A DNA stretch of 64,000 nt from assembly GCA_000697665.1 (NCBI GenBank), contig KL197750.1, forward strand, positions 168,842-232,841, given 5' to 3'. Under the pieces are notes generated by a model. That model searched no databases. It saw only the letters and a list, made by a program, of their open reading frames with translations, and was not told where the DNA came from. A program made the translations under genes and the position numbers. Each line of letters begins with the position of its first letter. The first letter of the stretch is position 1. This document shows positions 48,040 to 60,723 of the stretch, in pieces. The stretch comes from Jaapia argillacea MUCL 33604. Taxonomy: Eukaryota > Basidiomycota > Agaricomycetes > Jaapiales > Jaapiaceae.

Positions 48040-49094
48040 TCAGAGTTGGGTGGACGCCTTCCAAGCAGCGTAGTACGTCGCCAAACCGTCAACAAGACCA
48101 GGCTTCTTGGGTTGCCATCCGAGTAATGCGCGACCAAGGTAAGGGCGGAGGAGGCAGGTTGTTCCGAGGGCGACCTCATACACTACGAGGCCAAGATCAA
48201 TATGACGAGAAGTAATAGTAGAGATATACCCACAATTAGATGGTTTGATGTACTCATAACCCTTCACGCCAGCGACCTCTGCCAACTTTGCCAAAACGTC
48301 ATCGGCGCTCTCGGTTAGATCGTTGGCAGCATCAAACACAAGTCCTCCAAGTGTTTGTCCCTTCTCCGCCACCCGGAGGTACAGATCAGCGAGATCGTCG
48401 CAATGAATCAAAGCGTATCTGCCTCCTGGAGTGCCATACCAGGCGACTTTCCCTTCACTAGCACTCTTAAAGAGCGGGGCAAGCAACGATCCCGATCGCC
48501 CATAAAGAAGAGCGGGTCGAATGACCACAGTGTTCAGGATAGGGTCGTGGAGAACCTCCTGCTCTCGACCGACTCGCCATGAAACAAGGTCGACAGGCTT
48601 GAAGCAAGGAGTGGTGTCGGTGATGATCTCTGTACGGCTATCGCCATGTACCCAAGTACCGGAGGTGTAGATATAAGTAAGTTTGGGGGCGTGTGAAGGG
48701 CGGTGCGTCTGAGTGGCAGCGCTGAGGTCCTTGAGAACCTTGAGCGAAAGTGTACCAATCTCAGCACCTCCAATGGCTTCGATGACGACGTCTAGACCAG
48801 ATGCGAATTGGACCCATTTTTCGGTTTGGCCTGCTTCAGCGACGATGGGGATAACTAGAAACAACTCTAGTTAGGGAGCGAGCTGGGTTGTCGTAAGAGA
48901 CAACTCACTTTCTTCTGCTGCGAGCTGCTTCGCCTTGGCCTCGGAGCGGGTGACGCCATATACGACATGACCAGCACGCACGAGTGCCTGAGCGACGGGC
49001 AAGCCAATGAATCCAGACGCACTAGGGCAATCTCATCAGTCCACTAAACGAACAAAGAACAATCATGGACATACCCAAGGACGAGGACCTTCAT
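48040..49094 (-). CDS. NAD(P)-dependent epimerase/dehydratase-like protein
   Basis: Start MKVLVLG at 49094 in a short first exon, then SGFIGLPVAQALVRAGHVVYGVTRS in the second, which together form the GxxGxxG Rossmann motif. The main exon (from 48864) contains LDVVIEAIGGAEIGTLSLKVL, LTYIYTSGTWVHGDS, RPALLYGRSGSLLAPLF and RYALIHCDDLADLYLRV, all typical of atypical extended SDRs. A last intron precedes LYEVALGTTCLLRPYLG and the stop at 48040. The length is about 320 residues. The substrate is unknown. The usual SDR YxxxK is not clearly placed, so the protein may bind nucleotide without classical epimerase chemistry. Confidence 0.85.
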
Positions 49095-49560
49095 TTGTCC
49101 AATGTCAGGGAGAGGGATTGCTGTTGATGAGTTGTATGAATGACAAGGAATGATAGTGGCCCAGGTTCCCTAAGGCCAAGCTCTCTTATAGGGACGAGAT
49201 GAACTTCGTCTCTCCATCTTCATCTTGATTAGGTCGAATACGATATTTCGGTCATATTCGTGGGTAGCTCTCGGTGTTTGATTGCAGGATTAGATGTATT
49301 GTATGGGAATGGATAGGAACAAGTGGTGGATAATCGGTCACCAGAGTGGATTCGAATGGTGCAAAACGTGTGTCGGGAGCTTCTCGGAAATCGCCGACAG
49401 ATAACGATTGGGTGCTTAGAACTTCGGCACCTAGAGGTAGGAGGAAGTATCGTCACTGTGCTGCGACGAGTTGAGTCGAAGCATCAGATTCCGTACTCGA
49501 TCCAGAGTAAACGTGAGAATGGCACCTCTCGAGAAGTCGGTGGAGGTAGCCCCGTCATGA
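49095..49560. other. Intergenic, no gene seen
   Basis: Upstream region of the epimerase-like gene. It holds only short unrelated frames. Confidence 0.4.
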
Positions 49561-50880
49561 TCACACCATGGAAATCGCGTCCACAAGAGGGCCAGAAGCT
49601 GAAGGCGATGCAGGGAGGGTAACTTGAGGACTAGGAGTCGTGTCAGTTCCATGAGGTGCATCCGTAGGTTGAGGTATGGGGGTGGGTGGATGTGCAGGCT
49701 TGTTGTTCGAATCGTGCCCAGCGGTCCTTGTTCGAAGCTCTTGTAGATCAACCATCGGAATGAAAATGTCTGTATCAAAGAGATCAGCTGCACGTCAAAG
49801 ATTCCCATACCGACGACGAACACCCCATCATAACTTGATTCCAAATCCTGTCAAATTCTCCAACGAAGTAGTAGTCAAGGTTCTGGTCGCGAGTGTCGAT
49901 GTTCTTCCCAACGATGATAGATCCTACCAACGCGTAAGCGCCCCACAACCCTGGGGATCTAAGCAGAAATATGACGAGAGCAAAAGTCGCAGGGGCTTTT
50001 CTGGACCATACGGTGTCAAGAATCATAACCACAAATGAGAGGGCAGACCAGATGAGCAACGTGGGTGGAAGGGCAAATGTAAACCCGGCTGCGCGTCGGT
50101 GGTGTGCTGCGCAGAACTTCAAACTCACATAACAATAAATGCAGTACCCACAGCACAGCGAGCAGGAGACTTACTTTAAGATCCCAAATGGGCATATCAT
50201 GAACCTTCCAGGCGACTGCAGTCCCGCTGAATATAGCCATCATTGAAAGGAATAAACTTGAAACTGCAGCAGCGAAGGCTAGAGGAGAGATTTGACGATT
50301 GAATGTAAGGAAGACAGCTGAAGCGCTATAATCGTCATTGCGTCACAGGCGATCCCTTATTGAAGAATCAAAGATGGCGTACGCAAGACCTTGTGGGGAC
50401 TAACCATCGTTAGGTAGATTTGAGAATAAGACCGTCTGAAACTCACGGTATTTGTGACCCTCCCCATGCGATCTTTCAATTTCGATCGAAGATCCTCCCA
50501 AGGCTTGAGTCGCTGCGATGAAAATAGGTGAGTCCGACATGGACGAGATCCTACAAAACCCACCTCTCGAAGTTCATGTTCCCTACTGGAGAACCCCGCT
50601 TCAACACAGACTCGCTCTATCTTAAGGGCTCGATCGCACCACTCGCCATGCATTTCCGCCATGGTGAAGGTGAAGGTGATTCCGCACAACCAGAGGAAAC
50701 TCTTAGAGAGCCTCCAAACAGGAGCGAATAAGGATGGCCGAGGTTGGCGTCGCCGACGAGACCGAATGGGAAGGATAGAAGTTACCATGATCTCGAGAGT
50801 CAACAACCTGTAAAGGGGGGGAGGGGGGTGAACCAAATGGCTAATACAGCACAGCAGGTGTACCTCTAGATGTATCATTC
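49561..50880 (-). CDS. Uncharacterised membrane protein, multi-exon, boundaries uncertain
   Basis: Several minus-strand exons look coding: MAEMHGEWCDRALKIERVCVEAGF (about 50,660-50,570), KPWEDLRSKLKDRMGRVTNT (about 50,510-50,450), VFLTFNRQISPLAFAAAVSSLFLSMMAIFSGTAVAWKVHD (about 50,320-50,200), PPTLLIWSALSFVVMILDTVWS, ATFALVIFLLRSPGLWGAYALVGSIIVG (about 50,070-49,900), and the C terminus IFIPMVDLQELRTR with a Pro/Ser-rich tail ending at 49561. There are at least three to four hydrophobic segments. I could not join every intron in frame with confidence, and the start may lie at 50791 or 50659. The family is not recognised; it is not evidently related to the left-array membrane gene. Confidence 0.5.
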
Positions 50881-51547
50881 TGCTGTCCGTTCAGGATTGA
50901 TGGTCCAACCAATGATCAACGTGGCGGTGAAAGCGACTGAGCTTGGGTAAAGCTGGCTCCAAGCTGGCACCGCCATAGGCATGGTCACCGAGAATGTCAA
51001 AGAAGACAAATACAATTTTCGTGTTTTGAAGGTATATCCAGTCTGGAAGGCCGTACAGAGTCGAATGGAAGCCCGGAGCACTTTCTGCGGTTATCCCTAC
51101 GATATAACCCTGGGCAGATGTGAGTGCCGGCATCGCAGCGGAGTGGTGAAGATGGCCAGCTGTACAGAGTACACAGCTGACATTCGAGGAGCGCTGATCT
51201 CCTATATGGAGTATAGCTTCGAGCTGCGACCACAGCCGGCCCGATGTCCGGATCTAAACCACCTCAAGCATGTTGGGGACAGTGAAAGGAGGCCGCGTGG
51301 AAGCACTGGAAGACGAAGCACGGTAGTATGATCATTCGACCCTTCGAAATTCAAAGTAGGTGATCAGCGAACGGGATATAGAGGTCTCGGAGGTGCCGCA
51401 AGGTACGAGCGAGAACTCCAGGATAGGCCGGATGAGGTGTGGAGAGGACGATGAGGGTCTTGGAGAATAGGTGATCGCACGGGAGTGGAGAGAGGGAGGG
51501 AGGGAGGAGCTCGATAACTCTGGCGCGTAGCCTGAAGGCCGAACCTT
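50881..51547. other. Intergenic, no gene seen
   Basis: Short frames on both strands without domains. One on the minus strand (51,133-50,891; KIVFVFFDILGDHAYG) might be an upstream exon of the preceding membrane gene, but no splice link was established. Confidence 0.35.
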
Positions 51548-52695
51548 CTAAACTTCGCGGGACCAGGTATGATATATACCCTGGGTCTTCCACAGGGGTA
51601 ACAAGTCACGCAAACCCTGTCCAATGAGATTTTCTGTCATCCTCTCATGCTCATCGACAATGACCAACTTTTCCAATCCACGGAATCGAGGATCCGACAC
51701 CAAAAAATCAAGGGGTCGTAGTCGATCAGATGCAGAGTCATTGTCCAATCCAAGGTACCCGCGGATTTGAACTTCACGAAGGGAAGTGGATGGGAGGTGG
51801 GATAGGAGTGGAGATAGGAGAGCCATAGCATCGATAAAGTCAAGGTCGCCTAAGTCACCTTGAGTATTGAATCGTACACTGAATAATTTGAGACGGGGAC
51901 AGTCTTCCAGAAAGTGTTCGATATCGTAGGCAACTGAAAAACGAAGGAATCAATAGGCTGGGTCTACTGACGACAATACCGCTACCAACATTTCGCATAA
52001 TCGACCCCACGAAGATGAATGCTGAACTCCTCCAGAGATGAACCTGTGACGCGAAGGAATTGCTTGGTGACGGAGAGTTCGGAGGACGGTAACTCGTTCA
52101 GAAAGAGGTGCTGGAGGTTGGGAAAGGAGAATGAGTCCATCATGTAGGATAATACAAGGGCGACGAGGTATTGAACACCAAGTGTCCTGATGTCGCTGCG
52201 ATGACGAATTTCGGTTTTGCAGTTGTTGATATAACCGCCAAATATATCCAGCAGGGTCAAGTGAGGGAACATGAGGAGGAGGGCTGAAAAATCCACTATT
52301 CGACAATAGAGGAGCGACAACTCGCTGACTGAGGAAAATTTCGTCAAGGTTTGGAAAATCCATTGGGTATCATCCGTCCACGGGAGGGTAACTTGTAAAA
52401 GCACGAGAGAGGGATATTCCAGCTCCAAGATCGGGGAATGCTTATCCCAAGTGTGGACCTCCAGTCGTCGAACAAAGTTTGCGAGATGAGGCGAGTGGCG
52501 AAAGATGCTCTCCAGACGACGAGTTTGAATGGTTTTTTCGTTGATTGTGATGGTGTGGAAGAGATAATACTCGGCACGAAATCGCCAGGCGCGGCAAGTC
52601 AACGCACATGAGCAAAGTGATACCAAAATTCCATCCCTGGCAACGTGGTCGATAATTCGCTCAACCAGCTCGAGAGGAAGAGAGTTGATGTCCAT
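51548..52695 (-). CDS. F-box protein
   Basis: Start MDINSLPLELVERIIDHVA at 52695, a textbook F-box opening, followed by LVSLCSCALTCRAWRFRAEYYLFHTITI. The first exon carries LRR-like lines (HLTLLDIFGGYINN, LPSSELSVTKQFLRVTG) and ends near 52,002 at AAAT before GTTGGT. The intron acceptor TTTTTCAG leads to AYDIEHFLEDCPRLKLFSVRF, and the protein ends at 51548 with HTWSREV, about 360 residues in all. It is probably an SCF ubiquitin-ligase adaptor. An alternative upstream in-frame start at 52860 would add 55 residues that do not fit the family. Confidence 0.82.
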
Positions 52696-52937
52696 TCTGA
52701 TCAGTAGATGGGTGATTGGGATGAAGCAAGACCGGAAGTTGCCGAAGGTAGTCCAACAGCCAGGCATTGGAGATTCGAACTCTTCGAATTGTTGTATACA
52801 CAGTAATTGTAAAGGCAACCATAATGAATCATTACGAGTCCAAAGGCCGCCCGACGCCAAGCGTTATGACTCCTAATAAATAATTTCTACCAAAACCCTC
52901 CCATCCCAAAATCATCTTCAAAAATGCCCCTCGCCAT

Positions 52938-55068
52938 TCACCGCTCATCCACATCCAAGCCCAAAACCTGCCATTCCGATTGAGCCTCTTCGAACGACCT
53001 CCTGATAATATCTGCGTGCTTCTCCGACCTCGGCTTGAATTTGACCCCAAAAATCTTCGGAACGCTGACGAACCCATCGGTGAAAGTGCCCTCCTCGTCG
53101 TTAATATCGGGTACGATAGGGTTCTTCGTCTTGGGGTCAATGGGAGCTTCAAGGTCGATTCCCCAGATAATGCGAGAAAGGACGATGAAGAGGGAGGCCT
53201 CAGCAATATGGGAACCTTGGCAGAAGCGCCTTCCCCAACCAAACACATAACTATAGAGCAGATTGTGAGTGGAGGGAATGAGGTGAGAATGAGGATGCGT
53301 ACTGGTCGCGATCATGCATATCAGGTCCACTACTCCACTTTGTTTGTTCATTCTGCTTGTAAAACCTCTCCGGGTCAAACGCCTGGGGATTCGGGTAGCG
53401 GATGGGGTCCATGTGAATGGTCCACACATTTCCGATGACCGTTGAACCCTTGGGAATGAAATGTCCTTCGTACACGTCGTCCTGGTCCGCAGAATGAGGG
53501 ATTCCTACAAACTGGTTATCAGAATCCGCACCAACGCCAAAGAAAATACATGTCATACCCATGATAGTCGGTGGCCTGCGTCGCAAAGTCTCCTTGATAC
53601 AAGCGATCAAATACGGCATATTCGCCTCATCCTCCCATGTAGGTAATCTATCAGGCCCAACCACCGAATCAACCTCCTCCTTAACCTTCTTCAGAACAAG
53701 CGGGTGACTCAGCATGAAAAGGAAGAATGACTGCATGGTGCTGGCAGTGGTATCGGATCCGGCTTCGAGGACAGTCGCAGCGGTGTACGCAAGCAGTTTA
53801 TCCTTGAGCCAACCGTTCTCGGTAAGACCGCACCCGGGTGCGTCCTCGATACCACTTTCAGCGCGCTGGCGAAGATATTCGCCAACGTAGCAGTCTCGTG
53901 CAATACCGTTTTTCATATCGTTCTTGATGTCTTCGAGGAGGCCGCCCCACAGTTCCATCTCCCTAAGACGGAAGGAAGATCAGAAGGGTAGTTGGAAAAT
54001 AGAAGAAGGTAATACCATTCGTGCATCTTGCGACCTTCGACCCTCCATGGAGCGAGCCAATCAGGTAACTTGCGCAGAATGGGGAATGCATCGGCCCTGA
54101 AGAGAGGTGAGTGTATGTTAGGTCTATTGGGGGGAAACGACATACAAATAGTTGCCCGGCTGTCCGACGGTAGTAAAATTGGCCAAGACGTCGTAAATCT
54201 TGTGTCTAAAGGAGGATTAAGTACCGTATCATCCAGGTCACAGGAATACGAACAAGTAAGGGTTGTCATTAATCTTGCTGACTCGCTTTCCGTAGACGAT
54301 GGTCATGACAATACTTGTGGTCTGAGAATCGAACGACGTTGAGATAGGCGGAGTAGTGGCGAAACTTTCCGCTTACATATCTGCGAATCAACGAGAACCA
54401 GTGACCCTCTGGCACTTCTCCGTTCGGACCAATAACCTGCGGCTCTGTAACACTCCTATCCCCGTGAGTCATAATATCATACAAAAGAACTCGAGACTCC
54501 AAATCTTGAGCGGGCCTTATCTTCTTCGAGGGTCCAGGTCCAATCGCCGATTGGAGACTTCGCCTCGCGGTCTTCGTATAAAGTACGGTCAGGATCTGAC
54601 GACCGTACTGAATGAGAGGACGACGAACCTTCCACTCCCTGTCATACGGCAAGAAAACCAATCTCTGACCAGCGCTCATAATATCATGTGCGACATGTGG
54701 AGGGGAACGGCTCGAGTAAATGTTACTGCGTCGGACAAAGAGTTCGTCAGCGGCATCAGCGGTGTTGAGGACAATAACGTCTTGGGGACCGAGTTTGAGA
54801 TGGAAGATAGAACCGAATTTCTGCGCCCAACGACGGAACTAGGTATTGCCATCATGTTAAATCGAAGTCGAATGCAGGCAGAAGAAGAACTCGCCTGAGG
54901 GTAGGGTCGGAGCGCCGGAACTTGGAAGAGGTTCCCAAATAATGGTACGCCAGGCGGTCCCGGCGGTAAGTTCTTTCTGGCCCTTCTCGAGCGGATTACC
55001 GCAATAGATATGGCGGTGAGCACGATCACCAGAACTTCGACTGAGTACATCATCGGGTTGAAGGCCAT
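52938..55068 (-). CDS. Cytochrome P450 monooxygenase
   Basis: A gene with many introns from MAFNPMMYSVEVLVIVL at 55068 to a stop at 52938, about 500 residues. There is an N-terminal membrane anchor (VEVLVIVLTAISIAVI), a basic stop and the hinge LPPGPPGVPLFGNLFQ. The oxygen-binding helix I motif is LEAGSDTTASTMQSF, the helix K ExxR is ACIKETLRRRPP, and the haem-binding loop is FGWGRRFCQG, with its cysteine in place. This is a microsomal enzyme of the CYP64/CYP620-like mushroom type judged by motif style only; no family number is claimed. An in-frame ATG at 55131 (MLAAFSET) is possible, but the later ATG gives the usual anchor length. The substrate is unknown. It lies between an F-box gene and an MFS transporter. 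Confidence 0.92.
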
Positions 55069-56069
55069 GTGTGAGCTGCGAGGCTGGGGAGGGATTGGGT
55101 CGTGGTACGTCTCAGAGAAAGCAGCCAGCATTTATAGACAGTGCGGTTTCAGGGCGGATACTTGATGTGTGGAGATTTACATGAAGCAATCGGAGAGTGA
55201 GTGGGCCCAGCACCATGATAGCTTGCGAAGAAGCGATGGATATTGCTCTAATCTGAGGCTGCTCAACAATCTCCGTTTGGAGTGTTGGGGAAGGTCCGGT
55301 AGAAGGGTTCAGGAGAGATAGCATGTCCGAGGGGTAGGATTGTTACTGAAAGCACATATCCACAAGGAGGCCACATGGATAATCTGGGGAAACAAGTCGC
55401 CGGATACTGTAAGAACGCCTTGTGCCGGGCGAAGGATGCTTTTCGGCAACATGAGCCTCTGCTAAGGGGAATAGAATGGTGATTCCAGGTCCAACATTGC
55501 TTTCTTCGTAAGGAACCAAACCTAAATGCTAACCCTGAAGTTTATAACATAACAAAGATAACATCCATGAATAGGACGGTGAAAAAGGGCCGGTCGAGGA
55601 GACTGCACCTCAAGGATCAGATCCGTCTCACCCGCCACTGTCTTACCGTAAGGACCGACAGCAAAAGTGTTCGCCCACGGTTCGGGGTTCGTGCAGAATT
55701 GGACAGTGGCTGGCTCCAGAATACCATTCCGAGTCGAGGGCAGGGAGCCACAAGGAGTTCAGAGGCAAGATGGCCACGCAACGACCCTGGGACCGCCGCG
55801 CCGAACCGAATTGCCGCATTTGGGACACGCTCTTGTCGCCGACACCATCACCCCTCCGGATATCCATGTGGGTCTCATTTGAAGAAACAGCAAAACTCGA
55901 AACGAAGATGAAGTCGGAAATCAATCTTCACTTGACCCTCATCTATGTCCACCTCGTCGTCGGTGACGAACGTCTCGGTCCTTGGAGAGCCTACTCACGA
56001 CCCAATGAATGACCACAGTGATGGTGAGCCTTTCTATGGTCTAGCGAAGGGTTGTCATTAACATATGCC
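55069..56069. promoter_or_regulatory. Divergent intergenic region (P450 / MFS transporter)
   Basis: About 1 kb between the two start codons. The open frame at 55,567-55,911 is overlapped by frames on both strands and has no domain. The divergent layout could support co-regulation. Confidence 0.45.
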
Positions 56070-57880
56070 ATGTTTTTTGTCGGAATGATAACTTCAGCGA
56101 CTTCTGATGCCCTACGAGCAGGCTTACCGCCTCGGACTACCATTTCCACCACCACATTACAGGACAAGCAAGCTTTGACCGAAGCCTCTGAGAAGCCCCT
56201 GGAATCTCCGTCTATAGCTTCGCAACTTCCAATAGAGAACAAACAACCAGAACCGTTACCACCTCCAGATGGTGGTTTAGACGCTTGGCTCACCGTCATG
56301 GGTTCATGCCTTGTTGCATTCTGCACCTTCGGGTTCGTCCAGCAGTTGACCTTTGACGTCCTTGCACACAGATTCATATCCGTTTAGAATCGTTGGCTCT
56401 TTCGGAGCGTTCTCAGACTTCTACCATACGACATTCTTGACGAACTACTCACCAACCGTTGTCACCATGATCGGGGCCATGCAGGTTTTCGTCCTCTACA
56501 TGCGTACGCTTCCCATCTATTCAGTATGACTGTGAAAGTGCTAAATTATAAATCAAACAGATGGTTCATTTGTGGGCCCAATATTTGACGCCTACGGGCC
56601 ACGATACATGATCCCAGGCAGCGGAATCGTAGCCAGCTTCGCCCTTTTCATGCTCTCAATAACCAAATCCCAACAAATCTGGCAACAGTATCTCACACAA
56701 GCCATCCTTTTCCCTGTCGGTGCTGGTTTCGGGTGCGCCAAATCCTCGCTCTTCAGGCTCACCCAACTGATTTGTCGTAATATACTCAGGTTCTTCCCAG
56801 CGGTCGCAGTAGTCGCACATTGGTTCCGTAAACGAGCTGCGTACGCATTAGGATGTGTAGTGGGTGGGGCAGCGGCAGGCAATATCGTCTTCCCTATCCT
56901 CCTTCACAAACTCATTCCAAAGATCGGATTTGGTGAGTTGTCTGCCCTTTTACTTGCTTCAAGCCGTAATTCATATCTTGGCTCCACCAGGCTGGTCTGT
57001 GCGAATAGTGGCGTTCATCGTGATCGCATGTTATGTTGTTGCAAGTGTGACGATCAAAGTCCGCCGACCTCCCAAACCCCTTCCTCCCCTCACCAAGATG
57101 TTTGATTACCAAGCATTTGCCGATATTCGATTCTTGTTGTTTGCGATTGGAGGATGGTTCTTCGTCTTCTCCGCATTCAACCCGTTCTTCTATGTGGGCC
57201 AGTATGGAATTGTTGTCAATGGATCCAACTCAGTAACGCCCTACTTGCTCGCGATCATGTCGGCTGCTTCTCTCGTTGGACGAGTTCTTCCTGGTTTCAT
57301 CGCCGACAAAGTTGGGAGGTTAGAAGATTCCTCATTCACACATTCACCCCGCACCACTCGATCTGATTCTTAATCTTCAGATTTAATACCATCTGCGCGA
57401 CTTCAACCGCTTCTGGAATCCTATGTCTTGCCATGTGGTATACCTCCACAGCTCCCGGTGCAGTGGCAGCCTTCGCAGCCCTTTACGGTTTCTTTTCAGG
57501 ACCATTCTTCTCACTGCTTCCAGTACGTCCTCCCCTTCTCTCGCCATTTACTTATTTCGCGTCTCATGTACAATGTGATACAGGCATGCATAGCTCAAAT
57601 AACACCCATCGAAAAGATAGGCGCCAGAATCGGGATCATGTTCGCTTTTCTATCGACGGGAACATTATCGGGTAGCCCAATTGGTGGGGTTTTCATCAAG
57701 CTAGAGACGAAGGCGCACTTCGATAATCTAATCCTCTATACGGTGAGATTGACTCGCTTGTTCTTGAATTTGCGAAGGTACTCATCATGTTATCGATAGG
57801 GAGTAATGGCTCTTGCTGGTGCCGCTTTCCTTATAGCTGCTCGGTTTGCTTGTGATAGAAGGCTGCTCGCTGCAATTTAA
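56070..57880 (+). CDS. MFS monocarboxylate-type transporter
   Basis: Multi-exon; the start is at 56070 (MFFVGMITSATS) or 56085 (MITSATSDALRAG). The hydrophilic N terminus leads to PPDGGLDAWLTVMGSCLVAFCTFGFVQ, the [DE]G[GS][YWD]xW-like opening of fungal monocarboxylate porters. After an intron near 56,340-56,390 come SFGAFSDFYHTTFLTNYSP, GPIFDAYGPRYMIPGSGI, WFRKRAAYALGCVVGGAAAGNIVFP, and later MSAASLVGRVLPGFIADKVGR and the last segment ending LAAI at 57880. The length is about 440 residues with twelve helices. The family includes plant and animal MCT-like proteins; fungal members often move nicotinate, riboflavin or unknown metabolites. Its substrate here is unknown. Its closeness to the P450 and the secreted GMC enzyme hints at metabolite export or uptake. 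Confidence 0.85.
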
Positions 57881-58626
57881 TCCGCCTCTCTCTCGCTCCC
57901 TCTGTTGATTTATTTGGTTGGATGGGTACTCCGAGGGCCTTTATTCGTACAATCCAATTTATCGAAGATATCAATCTAATAATGCTTAGAAAACTTCGAT
58001 TCCACTGTCTACATGTAAATATCATCAATGTAGAGAAGCCTCGTAAACTCTGCTATGTTGCTTCACCTGCATGTAATGAGTACTGGAAGGGCTTCCACTA
58101 CTCCCCTGTATGACATATACGAGCCGCATTGTGAAAGCGGACTAGATACCTGTTTCACCGTCGCGACGCCCAGCTGCGGTAGCCATTGGACATGATCATG
58201 GGGCACTACCCAGGTTGACGGTGAGTGAGAGAGTTAGAGATCGTTCAGAGATGACGACCTTTATTCCATCACCGACCGAGCGCCTTTGAAGAGACTTTCG
58301 TGGGGTGCTTCACTTGGCATCATCTGCCAGGCTTTCCGTCCTCCACCCCACAACTTGGAGACAAGTTCAACGAGAGCAAACCACGAAATTACGGTTGTGT
58401 CACGAAGACTGATGAGGGGCTGATATTTACAGTTAATCGTCAGTTATCAAGGTTGAAGCTTTGAAAGATCCCAACATCACGAATTCCTGTTGCTGGAGCG
58501 TGCGAGGAGGAAAGTAGAAGATCAATAGGAGCGAATTTGAGATTTGATTGCATCGATCCCAACCACAAAAATGCAGATAAATATAAACAAAAATTAAGTA
58601 TGCAAGTTAGCCCCCTCCGCTCGACT
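57881..58626. other. Convergent intergenic region, no gene seen
   Basis: 3' flanks of the MFS transporter and the GMC oxidoreductase. They are A/T-rich near 57,960-58,030 and 58,560-58,600. Confidence 0.5.
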
Positions 58627-60723
58627 TCACTGAGCAGCCTTGATCAAATCCGCCGCCTTCTCCGCCACCATATACACCGGCGCCATAGTATTCGCCGACG
58701 AAATAACGGGGAAAATACTCGCATCTGCAACTCTCAAATTCTTGGTCCCATAAACCACCAACTTCGCATCCACAACCCCTCCATCCCCTCTAGGTTTCAT
58801 CGCACAAGTGCCCGAGGCCTGATAAATAGGATGTCCAGTAGCTTGAATGGCAGCTAGGATATCAGCGTCGGATGTAGCGTTTAAGCCGGGATAGGCTTCG
58901 GTTATGACGATAGGTGCCATGGTTTGAGAAAGCATCGCTTCTCGGACTTGTTTGAATGCGTAGATAGCTACTTGTTGGTCGATGGAGGATTGGAGCCAGT
59001 TGGGTTGGACGATGGGTTTGACGGTGGTGGAGTTTGAGATGATGGAAAGGTTGCCACGGGAGAAGGGGTAGGAGATGACAGCTCCTGGTGTAACGAAGTT
59101 ACCCGTCTTACCAGGGACCGCTCCAGAAGCCTAAACGCAAAAAAAAGAGTGAGTACAATGCATAGATACCCAAAAAAGCTGGCGAAACTTACGATAATCT
59201 CAAGCTGAACATGATTCCAATCCTCCCTCAAATCAATCAACTCCTGCGCTCCAATACTCTCCAAGAACTCATCCGGTAACCTCTCCCAAGTACTCATACT
59301 AGAAATAGCACCAGCAAACTCTCCCTCCCCATATGTCTCCCACTGATTCAAATAATCAGCATACTTGGTAGCGTTATTCAAGAACTGAACGGCGCTGGTG
59401 ATGTTACTGATGACTTCGTACACCGGACCGAAGAATAGATGATCGGTCATGTTTTGGCCTACGCCTGGTAAGGAAACGCGAAGTGGGATGTTATTGGCTG
59501 CGAGTTGGTCGGCGGGTCCGATACCAGAAACCATCAATAGCTGTGGGGAGCCAAAGGCGCCTGCGGCGAGTACGACTTCCTTGTTGGCATACACCACCTT
59601 CGTAGCCCCAGTCTTGTCCCTATACTCGACGCCACTCACAACCAAAGGCGCAGACGAAGCAGCTGTAGGGTTGAACAAAAGCCGAGTGGCAAGAGCGTGT
59701 GTGAGGTAATGGAAATTAGGTCTCGAGGCAGCTTGAAGCCCGAAACTCGTCCAAGAAGAATCCCGATTCTCGTTTTTGGGGTTAACGGTAGTAGCCAGAT
59801 AGGATTGGCCAATGGGAGATCCGTCATTACTTTCTTTTTCCTGGAGGTTCAAACCGGATGTGTTGGCTAATGCTTCGCTAAAGTAGATGGAGGCTGGTTC
59901 GATGTAGTGGCCGTAGGTTACTTGGAGAGGACCTCCGCCTGGGTAATCGTATGCGGATTGGTCGTAGGCGATGAATGATTGGTTAGCGAGTGGTGGGGTA
60001 AAGTGACAACTCTGGATATGGGGACACGTCAATTGTGAAGAAAAAGCCAAGGGAGGGTAAGGGAGTACACACCTTTTTGAAGTAAGGATATACGCCTTCC
60101 CAATCCCAGCCTGCATTCCCGATCTCGGCCCATTTGTCGAAAGGAGCAGCTGAACCTCGGGTATAAGCCATAAAATTCGTGGAACTAACCAAATCAACGA
60201 TTAGAGTCCAGCATCAACGTCTATAGGAGGTATGTCATACCTTGATCCACCAAGGACGTATCCTCTCGGATAGGCAATCTGGCGATTTTGCATGTTGACT
60301 TGGGGTGCAGTTGTATAATTCCAATCTACCATCGAGCCACCCGTTACTGTAAGATCCAGCCCGGGAACGCTATAAAACGCATGAAAAACCCAAGTCAGAT
60401 ATTCTGTAGGTTTGGAAGACAGGATGGGAGATGACTCACGTGATATTAAAGTCATCGGAATAGTCAAGACCAGCTTCGAGAACCAGCACTGAAATCTTGG
60501 GGTTCTCTGTCAAGCGGTTCGCAATGACCAGACCTGCGTTTCCCCCTAGAAAAAAGTATGGGTATTAGAGGATAATCCAAGAAACTGAGTCGGTGCTCTC
60601 AAACGTACCTCCGACGACAATATAATCATATTGAGGCGACGACGCTGTCGTTTGGCCAAGTACGAGAGAAGCGGAGGCCAAAGCGCCAGTTATTACGACA
60701 CCAGCAAAGTTCAAGAAGCCCAT
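58627..60723 (-). CDS. Secreted GMC oxidoreductase (aryl-alcohol-oxidase-like)
   Basis: Multi-exon, from MGFLNFAGVVITGALASASLVLG at 60723 (a signal peptide) to a stop at 58627, about 600 residues. The FAD-binding motif GGGNAGLVIANRL is split by the first intron, followed by LEAG, GGSMVDWNYTTAPQ and the GMC signature RGYVLGGSSTNFMAYTRGS. The second signature is VLAAGAFGSPQLLMVSGIG. The C-terminal half has [15 protein letters not shown] and NTMAPVYMVAEKAADLI. The usual second active-site His position appears as Asn (SANTM). The family oxidises aromatic or aliphatic alcohols with O2, giving H2O2 used by peroxidases outside the cell. The gene is a close paralogue of the fragments at 2601 and 7173, and divergent from the SDR at 61833. 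Confidence 0.93.
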
